Assembly: GCF_014650495.1 (NCBI RefSeq)
Contig: NZ_BMVB01000006.1
Coordinates: forward strand, 308,554 to 372,553
Origin: Streptomyces cinnamoneus
Lineage (GTDB): Bacteria; Actinomycetota; Actinomycetes; Streptomycetales; Streptomycetaceae
DNA length: 64,000 nt
Reading direction: 5' to 3'
The first letter of the stretch is position 1, and every line of letters begins with the position of its first letter. Below are positions 17,976 to 25,884 of the stretch, one piece after another. The translations under genes were made by a program, and so were the position numbers. The notes below the pieces were generated by a model. It saw only the letters and a list, made by a program, of their open reading frames with translations, did no database searches and was not told the origin of the DNA.

Positions 17976-18737
17976 TCACACCCCCATGTTGAGGAAGAGC
18001 CCCCCGTCCACGACGAGGGTCTGCCCCGTGACCCAGCCCGCCGCGTCCGACAGCAGGAACGCCGCCGCACCGCCGATGTCCTCCGGGACGCCCAGCCGCC
18101 CGAGCGGGTAGGAGGCCACGGCCTCCTGCTCGCGCCCTTCGTAGAGGACGGCGGCGAACTGGGTCTTCACGAGGGCCGGGGCGATGGCGTTGACCCGTAC
18201 GCCCGGCGCCAGCTCGTGGGCGAGCTGCAGGGTGAGGTTGATCATGGCGGCCTTGCTGATGCCGTACGCGCCGACGAAGCGGGACGACCCGAGTCCGGCG
18301 ACGGAGGCGATGTTGACGATTGCCCCGCCGTTGTCCTTCTGCCATGCCTTCCACGTCTGCTGGGCGAAGCCGAGCGCCGAGATGACATTGGTCTCGAAGA
18401 CCTTGCGGGCGATGGAGAGGTCGAGGTCGGCGATGGGGCCGAAGACCGGGTTGGTGCCGGCGTTGTTGACGAGGTAGTCCACGCGGCCGAACGCCTCCAT
18501 CGCACGCTCGACGGCCACGGCCTGGTGGGCCTCGTCGTGCGCCTTGCCCGGCACGCCGATCGCCCGGCCGGGACCGAGCCGTTCGACGGCCTCCTTCAGG
18601 GCGTCCTCGTTGCGGCCGGTGATGACGACGCGGTCGCCGCGGGCCACGAGCGCCTCGGCGATGCCGTAGCCGATGCCCCGGCTGGCGCCGGTGACGAGGG
18701 CGACTCTTCCGGTGAGCTCCCGCTCCTGTGCGGTCAT
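17976..18737 (-). CDS. SDR family oxidoreductase
   Basis: A 253-residue short-chain dehydrogenase. It has the cofactor motif TGASRGIGYGIA, NNAG in LVNNAGTNPVFG, an active-site Ser in NIASVAGLGSS and the YGISK catalytic Tyr-Lys, and it ends with the VTGQTLVVDGG block. The substrate is not evident. It is the second gene of a two-gene operon with another SDR 20 bp upstream. ATG 18737 (MTAQERELTGRVALVTG) is chosen; an upstream in-frame start would add six residues. Confidence 0.9.
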   Translation of the reverse strand: MTAQERELTGRVALVTGASRGIGYGIAEALVARGDRVVITGRNEDALKEAVERLGPGRAIGVPGKAHDEAHQAVAVERAMEAFGRVDYLVNNAGTNPVFGPIADLDLSIARKVFETNVISALGFAQQTWKAWQKDNGGAIVNIASVAGLGSSRFVGAYGISKAAMINLTLQLAHELAPGVRVNAIAPALVKTQFAAVLYEGREQEAVASYPLGRLGVPEDIGGAAAFLLSDAAGWVTGQTLVVDGGLFLNMGV

Positions 18738-18757
18738 GGTGTCCGTCCCTTCCACCG

Positions 18758-19519
18758 TCAGTTGAGGGGGCCGCCGGCCACGTACAGGACCTGGCCGGAG
18801 ACGAAGCCGGCCTGCTCGCCCGTGAAGAAGGCGACGGCGTGCGCGATGTCGTCCGGCTCGCCGACGCGCTGCACGGGGATCTGGCTCGCCGCGGCGGTCT
18901 TGAAGTCGTCGAAGTCCATGCCGACCCGGGCCGCGGTGGCGGCCGTCATGTCGGTGGCGATGAAACCGGGCGCCACGGAGTTGGCGGTGATGCCGAACTT
19001 GCCGAGCTCCTTGGCGAGCGTCTTGGTGAAGCCCTGCATGCCGGCCTTGGCGGCGGCGTAGTTGGCCTGGCCGCGGTTGCCGAGGGCCGAGCTGCTGGAG
19101 AGGTTCACGATGCGGCCGAACCCGGCGTCCACCATGTGCTTCTGGCAGGCGCGGGACATCAGGAACGCGCCCCGCAGGTGCACGTTCATGACGGTGTCCC
19201 AGTCGTTCTCACTCATCTTGAACAACAGGTTGTCGCGGAGCACACCCGCGTTGTTGACGAGGATGACGGGCGCGCCCAGCTCCGCCGCGACGCGGGCCAC
19301 GGCGGTGTCCACCTGGGCGGAGTCGGAGACGTCACAGCCGACCGCGAGGGCCCGGCCGCCCGCCGCGGTGATCTTCTCCACGGTGTCCGCGCAGGCCGCC
19401 TCGTCGAGGTCGAGGACGGCGACAGCGCGGCCCTCGGCGGCCAGGCGCACGGCGGTCGCCGCCCCGATGCCACGGGCCGCGCCCGTGACGAGGGCTACGC
19501 GCTGCTCGGTGGTGGACAT
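18758..19519 (-). CDS. FabG-like 3-oxoacyl-ACP reductase/SDR
   Basis: A 253-residue SDR with close FabG character: VTGAARGIGAATA, LVNNAGVLRDNLLFKMSENDW, NLSSSSALGNRGQANYAAAKAG with the Ser-Tyr-Lys triad, and VAPGFIATDMTAA. FabG-type enzymes reduce beta-ketoacyl thioesters with NADPH. Here it is an extra copy outside a fatty-acid cluster, so a role in acyl-CoA or polyhydroxyalkanoate metabolism with its SDR partner is possible. ATG 19519 follows GAGGAG. Confidence 0.9.
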   Translation of the reverse strand: MSTTEQRVALVTGAARGIGAATAVRLAAEGRAVAVLDLDEAACADTVEKITAAGGRALAVGCDVSDSAQVDTAVARVAAELGAPVILVNNAGVLRDNLLFKMSENDWDTVMNVHLRGAFLMSRACQKHMVDAGFGRIVNLSSSSALGNRGQANYAAAKAGMQGFTKTLAKELGKFGITANSVAPGFIATDMTAATAARVGMDFDDFKTAAASQIPVQRVGEPDDIAHAVAFFTGEQAGFVSGQVLYVAGGPLN

Positions 19520-19669
19520 GCGGGTTCTCCTCACCTTTGGGCCGCTCCCCGCACGGAGCAGCAGGTGAGCAACCGCTTAGTAGCGTCGACGATCAGACGC
19601 TAGAAGCCGTGCCACCCGCTGTCAACGCCCCGTGACGACGCCGGGCGCCGAGGGCCCCGCCGCCCCCGC

Positions 19670-20062
19670 TCACTTCACCAGCAGGTCCAGCAGGCGCGCG
19701 GACTCGCTCTCGGGATCGGCGGTCAGGCCCGTGTGCACCGGTCCGGGCTGGACGACGGTGCTACGCGGCGCGATCAGCCAGCGGAACCGCCGGCCGGCGT
19801 CGTCGCAGGCCGCCTGTCCGGCCCGTTCCCCGCCGGCACAGACCCCTTCGACGGCGTGCAGCGCGGCCCGCACGCCGGCCACGTCCGCCGTGGGGTCGAG
19901 CGCCAGCAGCCGCGCCTCGTCCAGGTGGACGCGGGCGGCGACGTAGGACCGGGCCTGGCAGTAGACGACGACCCCCGCGTTGATCTGCTCCCCGCGCTCG
20001 ATGCGCGGTACGACGCGCAGCAGCGCGTACTCGAAGACGTCGCGTCCGTTGTGGCGCGTCAT
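19670..20062 (-). CDS. DUF3037 family protein
   Basis: A 130-residue DUF3037 protein. It begins MTRHNGRDVFEYALLRVVPRIERGEQINAGVVVYC-like, the hallmark of the family, followed by a region with LDPTADVAGVRAALHAVEGVC. Function is unknown. It overlaps the upstream HipA-like kinase gene by 4 bp (ATGA), so the two are co-translated. The same pairing recurs widely in bacteria, which suggests the proteins act together. Confidence 0.88.
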   Translation of the reverse strand: MTRHNGRDVFEYALLRVVPRIERGEQINAGVVVYCQARSYVAARVHLDEARLLALDPTADVAGVRAALHAVEGVCAGGERAGQAACDDAGRRFRWLIAPRSTVVQPGPVHTGLTADPESESARLLDLLVK

Positions 20063-20883
20063 TTCCCGGCCTTTCCGTTCAGCCTGACACGCACCCATTC
20101 CGGCGCCTGCGAGGGTTTGTCGGCGCTACGCTCGCCGACGGTGATGCGATCGCCGATGGTCGCCGCGCGTTCGAGCAGGACCTCGACGTAGGCGCGGCGC
20201 AGGGCGTCCGGGCCGTCGAAGCCCGGCTCGTCCACGAGCCACTCGTCGGGGACGTCGGCGGCGACCTCGGTCAGCAGCTCCGTGGTGATGCGGGGCGCGA
20301 GCTCGGCGGCGGCGGTGGCGACGTCCGGGTCGAAGGAGGCGAGCACATGGTCGGAGGCGTCGTACGCCTTGCCGGCCGCGGTCGCCGCGCTCGGCCAGTT
20401 GTGGTGCCAGATCATGGTGGCGCCGTGGTCGATCAGCCAGAGGCGGCCGTGCCAGACCAGCAGGTTGGGGTTGCGCCACGACCGGTCGACGTTGTTGATC
20501 AGGGCGTCGAACCAGACCACGCGCCCGGCCTCGGCCGCATCGGTCTCGAAGGCGAGCGGGTCGAAGCCGAGGGCGCCGGGGAGGAAGTCCATCCCGAGGT
20601 TGAGCCCGCCGCTGGCCTTGAGGAGCGCCTGTACCTCCTGGTCCGGCTCGCCCCGGCCGATGACCGGGTCCAGCTGGATCCGCGCCAGCTCCGGGACGCG
20701 CAGTCCGAGGCGGCGGGCCAGCTGCCCGCAGATGACCTCGGCGACCAGCGTCTTGCGGCCCTGGCCGGCGCCGGTGAATTTCATGACGTACGTGCCGAGA
20801 TCGTCGGCCTCGACGATCCCGGGAAGCGAGCCGCCTTCACGCAGGGGCGTGACATAGCGGGTGGCAGTAACCTCCGGCAGCAT
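20059..20883 (-). CDS. HipA-like kinase family protein
   Basis: A 274-residue protein related to the HipA kinase fold. Lys35 in YVMKFTGAGQG matches the nucleotide-binding Lys. NNVDRSWRNPN at 130-140 matches the catalytic loop and IDHGATM at 151-157 the DxG-like metal motif. Unlike hipBA toxin systems there is no HipB helix-turn-helix gene beside it; the partner is DUF3037. Whether it phosphorylates protein is unknown. ATG 20883 is preferred; the in-frame extension to 20982 runs back into recombinase-like debris. Confidence 0.82.
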   Translation of the reverse strand: MLPEVTATRYVTPLREGGSLPGIVEADDLGTYVMKFTGAGQGRKTLVAEVICGQLARRLGLRVPELARIQLDPVIGRGEPDQEVQALLKASGGLNLGMDFLPGALGFDPLAFETDAAEAGRVVWFDALINNVDRSWRNPNLLVWHGRLWLIDHGATMIWHHNWPSAATAAGKAYDASDHVLASFDPDVATAAAELAPRITTELLTEVAADVPDEWLVDEPGFDGPDALRRAYVEVLLERAATIGDRITVGERSADKPSQAPEWVRVRLNGKAGK

Positions 20884-20905
20884 TATCCCAAGCCCCGCAC
20901 TTCGT

Positions 20906-21103
20906 TTACCTTGCAATCCATAGTCCACTCCCGGCGGGTGCTTTGCGGGGAAACCGGCCGCGATCAGCCCTGGGGAGAGCATAGTAACCGAGCGTGACCG
21001 CCGGTGAGGAATGGCCGAGCCGCCGCGCCGAAGTCACCGCGTGCTCTCCCGCCTCTGCCGGTCGCCGGCAGCAGCCGTTCCTCGTGCAGAGCGTCCTCAC
21101 CAA
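20906..21103 (-). pseudogene. Tyrosine recombinase (integrase) C-terminal remnant
   Basis: A 65-codon open frame whose segment at 20978-21025 reads RRLGHSSPAVTLGYYA. This closely matches the LGHSSxxxTLxxYxH block with the catalytic Tyr of phage-type tyrosine recombinases. The rest of an integrase (catalytic Arg and His-x-x-Arg boxes) is not recognisable upstream, so this is a relic. It ends 22 bp before the start of the HipA-like gene. It suggests a former mobile element at this place. Confidence 0.5.
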
Positions 21104-21446
21104 GTGGAGGGAATTCCCCGCTGCAGATGTGAGGGGAGCGGGATTTCCGGCGGCAAGGGCCGGATCCGGCTGGGGACACCGCGCAGGCCGCGGTCAGGGC
21201 CGCATCTTCCATGACGGCCTGCGCGCCGGTGCGGGAGCGGCTCGCGCACGGAGTCGTACGGCAACAGAACGCTCCCGAGTCGGTGGCTGCGGGGCGCGCA
21301 CGGCGACGTAGGGTCCTGCGAGGCGCCCGACGTGGAGGTCGCCGTGGGGAGTGGGGGGCGTGGCGGTGATCCACGCGGTCGGTCATGCGACGGCCCCGCC
21401 CTTCGACTCGTGCAGGGGCCAGTAGACCGAGGGCCAGTACGGGGGC
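21104..21446. other. Decayed intergenic DNA
   Basis: About 340 bp between the recombinase relic and the cupin fragment. No open frame here has a believable start, protein motif or codon bias, and no tRNA or attachment repeat was seen. Confidence 0.4.
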
Positions 21447-21647
21447 TCAGGTGGGGTTGCGCACGACGTGTTCGTTGTTGCGGGGCAGGACCAACAGGTC
21501 ACCGGTGGTGAAGTCGGTGGATTGCCCGGGCAGTTCGAGCGTGCCCGAGCCGGAGTGGATCACCATGACCTCGTCCTGGTCGTGACAGTCGACTAGGCCA
21601 TGCCGAATTCCTCGGAGGCGTTCGCCGCGATAGGCGAATTTTGACGA
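21447..21647 (-). pseudogene. Truncated cupin-domain gene
   Basis: An open frame of 66 codons without an in-frame start that matches one cupin barrel half. CHDQDEVMVIHSGSGTLEL resembles motif 1 but has Cys in place of the first metal-binding His. FTTGDLLVLPRNNEHVVRNPT is motif 2. The N-terminal half of a normal cupin is missing; a stop lies 66 codons upstream. With the recombinase relic it marks a zone of gene decay. Confidence 0.55.
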
Positions 21648-21883
21648 TCAAGGGACCTCGCAACCGTTACAGAATGCCCCCGGGGCCACCGAACGCGTCT
21701 GGGCGGTGGCAGACTTTCGGGAATAAGGAAATGAGGCGCATCACCCTCTGCACCGCAGTGGCTCCTCGGCCGAATATTCGCGGTATGGCCCGCAGTGTGC
21801 CCCGGAAAGGGGATGCACGCATGGGGCCGTTAACAACCCCCCGGTGCCGAGTCGGCGACAATATAACACACGCATTCCCACGG

Positions 21884-22906
21884 TCACTCGCCTTCGGGAG
21901 AAGCGTCCAACAGCCCGAAAGTCGCGATGAGATACCCGAGTTGCGCCCGGCTGGAGCTGCCCAATTGCCGGGAGAGCTTGCGGACGTGCTCGGCCACCGT
22001 GCGGGCGCTCAAGCCGAGCCGGGTCGCCATCGAGGCGTCGGTGTGCCCCTCGACGAGCAGGCGGAGGATCCGGTCCTGGATCTCCGAGGTGACCACCTCC
22101 GTACGCGCGGGTGCGGCGGTCGCCCCGACGGCGCTGGCGTTCTCCCAGCACCGCTCGAAACACTTCACCAGGTGCCGCAAGAGCGCCGGATGACGCACCA
22201 TCAGCACCCCCTCGCCGTGCCCGTCGTCCCCGGCGACGTTCCCCGGGGCCTGGCCGGGACCGTCGCCGGGAATGAAGGCCAACCGCCGGTCACAAATGAC
22301 CACTCGGTCGATGTCCTCACTCGTCGTGCGCACCTCGCCCCCCGCGCTGGTGATCCTGCGGGCGTACTCGAGCGTGGGCGCGTGGGAGCGCATCCCGTGC
22401 TGGTAGAGGGTGCGTTGCCGCACTCCACGCTGCAGGGCGCTCAGATCGCGCGGCAGCGCCTCGGCAAGGAGGTGCTCGGCGCGCCCACCCCCCGGCCGGG
22501 CGGTGAGCAGCTCCTCCTCACAGCAGGTCACGGCCCGGTCGAGAGCGGCGTTGATGGTGGACGCGCCGAGCAGCAGGGTCAGCTGGGCGCTCTGGCGCCC
22601 TTGCACCTCGCGGTACGCCACTTCCGCGGCGGCGAAGGCCGCCTGCGTGGCGGCGATCGCGCTCCGGTTCCGGCGGATGCCCTCCTCGTACGGCCGGAGG
22701 GCCTGGGCGAGGGGTCCCGCAGGTGGGACGGGCACGACGCTCCGGGCTCCGGGGACCCGGCGCAGCAGGCCGAGCGCCACCACGCACTGCGGCGCCTCCC
22801 CGGCGTCGAGACTGCCGGCGGCCACGGCCGTGCGATACGCGGCCAGCCCCTCCGCGCACAGCGCGTTCTCCTCCTGGAGGGTCAACCCGTCCATTTTTGA
22901 GCACAT
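21884..22906 (-). CDS. LuxR-type transcriptional regulator with TrmB-like N-terminus
   Basis: A 340-residue regulator. The C-terminal LuxR helix-turn-helix is clear at about 275-335: SEIQDRILRLLVEGHTD, then ATRLGLSARTVAEHVRKL. The N-terminal part resembles the TrmB/PLD-like module of regulators often found in Streptomyces biosynthetic loci, with QEENALCAEGLAAYR and a helical linker. No phosphoreceiver domain is present. ATG 22906 is chosen because AAGGGGG precedes it by 5 nt; several in-frame ATGs lie nearby upstream. It is divergent from the short ORFs and ligase operon and is the likely local regulator. Confidence 0.85.
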   Translation of the reverse strand: MCSKMDGLTLQEENALCAEGLAAYRTAVAAGSLDAGEAPQCVVALGLLRRVPGARSVVPVPPAGPLAQALRPYEEGIRRNRSAIAATQAAFAAAEVAYREVQGRQSAQLTLLLGASTINAALDRAVTCCEEELLTARPGGGRAEHLLAEALPRDLSALQRGVRQRTLYQHGMRSHAPTLEYARRITSAGGEVRTTSEDIDRVVICDRRLAFIPGDGPGQAPGNVAGDDGHGEGVLMVRHPALLRHLVKCFERCWENASAVGATAAPARTEVVTSEIQDRILRLLVEGHTDASMATRLGLSARTVAEHVRKLSRQLGSSSRAQLGYLIATFGLLDASPEGE

Positions 22907-22994
22907 ATACGCCCCCTTCATGATCACGCAATGCATCATCCTGAAGAGTAATCCTCTTGATCGACTTACAAAGGCTGTGCAGAGTTGATGCATT

Positions 22995-23009
22995 GACGCG
23001 CCACGCGTC
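22995..23009. promoter_or_regulatory. Dyad in the luxR/small-ORF intergenic region
   Basis: Inverted repeat GACGCG-CCA-CGCGTC, 6-bp arms, 20 bp ahead of the GTG of the first short ORF and 88 bp from the LuxR start. It is a candidate operator for the adjacent regulator; no binding consensus is known for it. Confidence 0.4.
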
Positions 23010-23028
23010 CCAACGGGGAGGAATACCA

Positions 23029-23166
23029 GTGCGCTCGGCGTTGCTTCACGATGCTTCTGCCGCTGTTGTCGTCGCCATCTCGGAACTTTCAATTCCGATT
23101 GTTGGCCGCCGTGATTCCGCTTGGGGTCCGGCGCCGCGCCACTTACGGACACACAACTTTCACTGA
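23029..23166 (+). CDS. Short ORF (45 aa) with strong ribosome binding site, candidate precursor or leader peptide
   Basis: GTG 23029 lies 7 nt after GGGGAGG (23015-23021), a near-ideal ribosome binding site. The 45-residue product has a hydrophobic stretch AVVVAISELSIPIVG at 13-26 and a basic/aromatic tail ending HLRTHNFH. Codon 39 is TTA (23143-23145), the rare leucine codon read by the bldA tRNA, so its translation could be developmentally gated. Third-position GC is only about 62 percent, low for Streptomyces, which weakens the case for a conserved protein. No family is recognised. Its TGA overlaps the ribosome binding site of the next short ORF. Confidence 0.45.
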   Translation: MRSALLHDASAAVVVAISELSIPIVGRRDSAWGPAPRHLRTHNFH

Positions 23167-23174
23167 GGATGGGA

Positions 23175-23261
23175 ATGTCCGAAGCACAACCACCCGCGGA
23201 GCACAGCGAGCACCGGCAGCCAAAGGGGGCACGTCCCCGGCCGGACGTGCCGGCCGCCTGA
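23175..23261 (+). CDS. Short ORF (28 aa), hydrophilic Pro-rich peptide
   Basis: ATG 23175 is preceded by GAGGA (23165-23169) at 5-nt spacing, which itself overlaps the stop of the preceding short ORF, so coupling is likely. The product begins MSEAQPPAEHSEHRQPKGA and ends PDVPAA: Glu, His, Pro and Arg rich without hydrophobic core. That composition would suit a leader peptide. No homology is recognised and the ORF is short enough to be chance. Confidence 0.4.
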   Translation: MSEAQPPAEHSEHRQPKGARPRPDVPAA

Positions 23262-23270
23262 GCATCGCGC

Positions 23271-23426
23271 GTGACGTTCGGTTCGCGCCGTTCCTCCTCC
23301 TGCACCTACCCGGGCATCCTTCGGCCTCGGCACCGCCTCGGCCCGGCGCTGGGCACCGTTGGCTGGAACGCGCTCGGCGACCGGCCGCCGCAGCAGCAGG
23401 CCCCCACCGCGTCACCGAGCCGCTAG
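23271..23426 (+). CDS. Possible short ORF (51 aa) directly before the ATP-grasp gene
   Basis: GTG 23271 is in the same frame as the 28-aa ORF, 9 bp after its stop, and its TAG overlaps the AGGAGG of the ligase gene. Third-position GC is about 88 percent, typical of a translated Streptomyces gene. The product includes SSSCTYPGILRPRHRLGP and GTVGWNALGD. No clear ribosome binding site precedes the GTG, so readthrough or a sequence error joining it to the 28-aa ORF should be considered. Confidence 0.3.
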   Translation: MTFGSRRSSSCTYPGILRPRHRLGPALGTVGWNALGDRPPQQQAPTASPSR

Positions 23427-23437
23427 GAGGTTCCGCA

Positions 23438-24700
23438 GTGAACGTCGACGACCGCCCCGTGATCATCGTGGGATACACGGCGGGCTGGAAGTACGTGGCC
23501 GAGAGGTACCACCGGCAGACCGCGACGCTCTTCGTCGACACGCCCACCGCAGCGAGGGAGAAGAACCTGGTCGCCGTGCTGGCCGCCGCCGACGCCTCCT
23601 GCCGGCTGATCGTGACGGAGTACGAGGAGGAGGACGCCGCCGCCCGGTTCCACCGGGAGTACCGGGGCCGGCCCCCGGCGGCCGTCATCCCCGGCATCGA
23701 GTACACCGTGCCGTTCGCAGCCCGGCTCGCGGAGCTGTTCGGTCTGCCCGGGGCCGGGGCGCGGGCCGCCGACCCGCTGCGCGACAAGTGGCTGCTGCGC
23801 CAGGTGACGGCGGACAGCGACGTGCGCAGCCCCGTCTCCCGCACGGTCTCGGCACCGCAGGACGTACGCGCCCTCATGGCCGAGGTCGGCGGACCGGTCG
23901 TGCTCAAACCCGCCAACCGCCAGGGCTCCATCGGCACGAGGATCGTGAGGACCCCCGACGACGTGGACGACGCCTGGGCGGAGTGCGTCGTCCAGGAGCA
24001 CGCGGCCATGGCCGCACAGAGCATCGTGCCCGTCCGCATGCTCGCCGAGAGCCACCTTCGCGGGCCGGAGTTCAGCGTGGAACTCCTGGTGCACGACGGA
24101 CGCACCCTCTTCCGCAACGTCACCGCCAAGTCGCTCTTCCCGGGCGACCGTCCGGTGGAGCTGGGCCACACCGTGCCTGCGGACATCACCGCCGCAGCTC
24201 AAGCACGCCTGCACACGGCCACCGAAACGGTGCTCGAGACGATCGGCTTCGAAAGCGGCTTCGTGCACTGCGAGTGGATCGTGGTGGACGGCGAACCGCA
24301 CCTGGTCGAATGCGCCGGCCGGATGCCCGGCGGCAGCATCGTCAAACTGGTCGAACTGGCCTGGAACGTCGACATCACCCGGGAATACCTCTCGGTGATG
24401 CGCGGATCCGCGCCGTCCACCGCCCTGCCGGAACATCCGACGGGCGGCGCCGCGAGCTGGTTCCTGTCCGCAGGACCGGGCGAAGTCGTGCGCCTCGACG
24501 GCGTATTGAAGGCCGCGGACTCCCCGGGAGTGTCCTCCGTCGAACTCCTGGTCGGCATCGGCTCCCTCACCCGCTCCCCGCGCTCCGGCCGGGACCGGGT
24601 CGGCTCCGTCATCGCGGCGGACCGCAACGGGGCCGGCGCACGACAACGGGCCCGGGACGCCGCGGCGCTGATCGACATCGGCGTGCGGCCGACCCCCTGA
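23438..24700 (+). CDS. ATP-grasp L-amino-acid ligase-like enzyme
   Basis: A 420-residue ATP-grasp carboxylate-amine ligase. The N-terminal Rossmann-like part begins DDRPVIIVGYTAGWKYV. Next come the nucleotide-binding GGPVVLKPANRQGSIGT loop, EFSVELLVHDG, and the metal/ATP-binding GFVHCEWIVVDGEPHLVECAGRMPGG. The C-terminal ~80 residues resemble the LAL_C2 domain of L-amino-acid ligases (BacD type), which form dipeptides from free amino acids via acyl phosphates. GTG 23438 follows AGGAGG by 7 nt. The dimethylargininase-like gene follows after 37 bp. Attachment of an amino acid to a peptide, as in the PGM1 class of ligases, is an alternative. Confidence 0.85.
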   Translation: MNVDDRPVIIVGYTAGWKYVAERYHRQTATLFVDTPTAAREKNLVAVLAAADASCRLIVTEYEEEDAAARFHREYRGRPPAAVIPGIEYTVPFAARLAELFGLPGAGARAADPLRDKWLLRQVTADSDVRSPVSRTVSAPQDVRALMAEVGGPVVLKPANRQGSIGTRIVRTPDDVDDAWAECVVQEHAAMAAQSIVPVRMLAESHLRGPEFSVELLVHDGRTLFRNVTAKSLFPGDRPVELGHTVPADITAAAQARLHTATETVLETIGFESGFVHCEWIVVDGEPHLVECAGRMPGGSIVKLVELAWNVDITREYLSVMRGSAPSTALPEHPTGGAASWFLSAGPGEVVRLDGVLKAADSPGVSSVELLVGIGSLTRSPRSGRDRVGSVIAADRNGAGARQRARDAAALIDIGVRPTP

Positions 24701-24737
24701 CCACACCACACCCCACCGACAGCAAAGGAAATCGGAT

Positions 24738-25553
24738 ATGTCCACGTCCCGTGCCGCCACCCCCCGCAAGCTGCTGATGTGCCCGCCCAGCCACTTCGAC
24801 GTCACGTACTCCATCAACCCGTGGATGGTCCCCGGGAAACCGACCGACAGAGCCCTCGCCCTCCTGCAGTGGGAGCAGCTGCGCGACCTCTTCCGCACGC
24901 TGGGGCACACCGTGGAGACCATCGAGCCGCTCCCCGGCCTGCCCGACATGGTGTTCGCCGCCAACGGGGCCACCGTGGTGGACGGCAAGGTCCTCGGCGC
25001 GCGCTTCCTCCACGCGGAGCGGACCGCCGAAGGCCCCGCCTACCTCCAGTGGTTCGAGCAGCACGGCTACCGGGAGGTGCTGTGGCCGGAGCACATCAAC
25101 GAAGGCGAGGGCGACTACCTCACCGTGGGCCGGCGCATCCTGGCGGGCACCGGCTTCCGCACGGATCCGCGTTCCCACGCCGAGGCCCAGGAGTTCTTCG
25201 GTCTCCCGGTCACCAGCCTGACCCTGGTGAACCCGCGCCATTACCACCTCGACACCGCGCTGGCGGTGCTCTCCGACACCGAGATCATGTACTACCCGGC
25301 GGCCTTCACCCCCGGCAGCCAGGCGGTGCTGCGCGAGATGTTCCCCGACGCGATCCACGCCTCGGACGAGGAAGCCGCCCTCTTCGGCCTCAACGCCTTC
25401 TCGGACGGGCTCAACGTCCTGCTTCCCCAGGCCGCACAGGGCCTGCAGGAACAACTGCGGGCCCGCGGGTTCAACCCGATCGGCGTCGACCTCACCGAGC
25501 TCCTCAAGGCCGGCGGCAGCGTGAAGTGCTGCACCCTGGAGCTGCGTGACTGA
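24738..25553 (+). CDS. Dimethylargininase/amidinotransferase superfamily enzyme
   Basis: A 271-residue pentein-fold enzyme. Motifs are PSHFDVTYSINPWM at 17-30, MVFAANGATVVDG around 71-83, the catalytic His170 in NPRHYHLDT, and the C-terminal GGSVKCCTLEL with the nucleophilic Cys at 264 or 265. The family includes DDAH, which hydrolyses methylated arginines to citrulline, arginine deiminase and amidinotransferases. Such genes are common in Streptomyces, but its place after the ATP-grasp gene suggests it may supply or modify an arginine-derived building block. The ATG is preceded by AAAGGAAA. Confidence 0.88.
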   Translation: MSTSRAATPRKLLMCPPSHFDVTYSINPWMVPGKPTDRALALLQWEQLRDLFRTLGHTVETIEPLPGLPDMVFAANGATVVDGKVLGARFLHAERTAEGPAYLQWFEQHGYREVLWPEHINEGEGDYLTVGRRILAGTGFRTDPRSHAEAQEFFGLPVTSLTLVNPRHYHLDTALAVLSDTEIMYYPAAFTPGSQAVLREMFPDAIHASDEEAALFGLNAFSDGLNVLLPQAAQGLQEQLRARGFNPIGVDLTELLKAGGSVKCCTLELRD

Positions 25554-25884
25554 CGCTCACGGAATGCTCACCCGGTCGGCCCCCGTTTCTCCGGTGGGAC
25601 TCGGTTGAAGCCGGGGGCTGGTGTCGGGACGGGGTGAACACGTACGGCGGAAGGTGTGGCGAATGGCCGGTATCGACCCCTTTCACTGCACAATGGTCGG
25701 CGCTGACGGGCAGAGGAAGCAGGGAACCGACTCACACCTTCGTGCACTGCCGATTCCCGCTGAACGCCGGGCGCGCGCGAACCGTATGGCTCCTCGAACC
25801 GGGCTGCCTCCCGCAGCGGGCCCCTGGGCCCTCCTCCTGGAGGCGGCCCTGCACCAGCACTTCCGGAACAGCGAAGGAACGATC
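25554..25884. other. Intergenic region before the Rieske gene, no gene seen
   Basis: About 330 bp. One open frame on the plus strand from 25634 lacks a ribosome binding site and any recognisable motif, and its composition is Arg/Ser/Pro-rich as expected from chance in GC-rich DNA. Promoter for the Rieske gene presumably lies here. Confidence 0.4.

Noticed and set aside
20884..20982. Upstream extension of the HipA-like kinase
   Set aside because: The added residues do not belong to the family; ATG 20883 gives the usual start.
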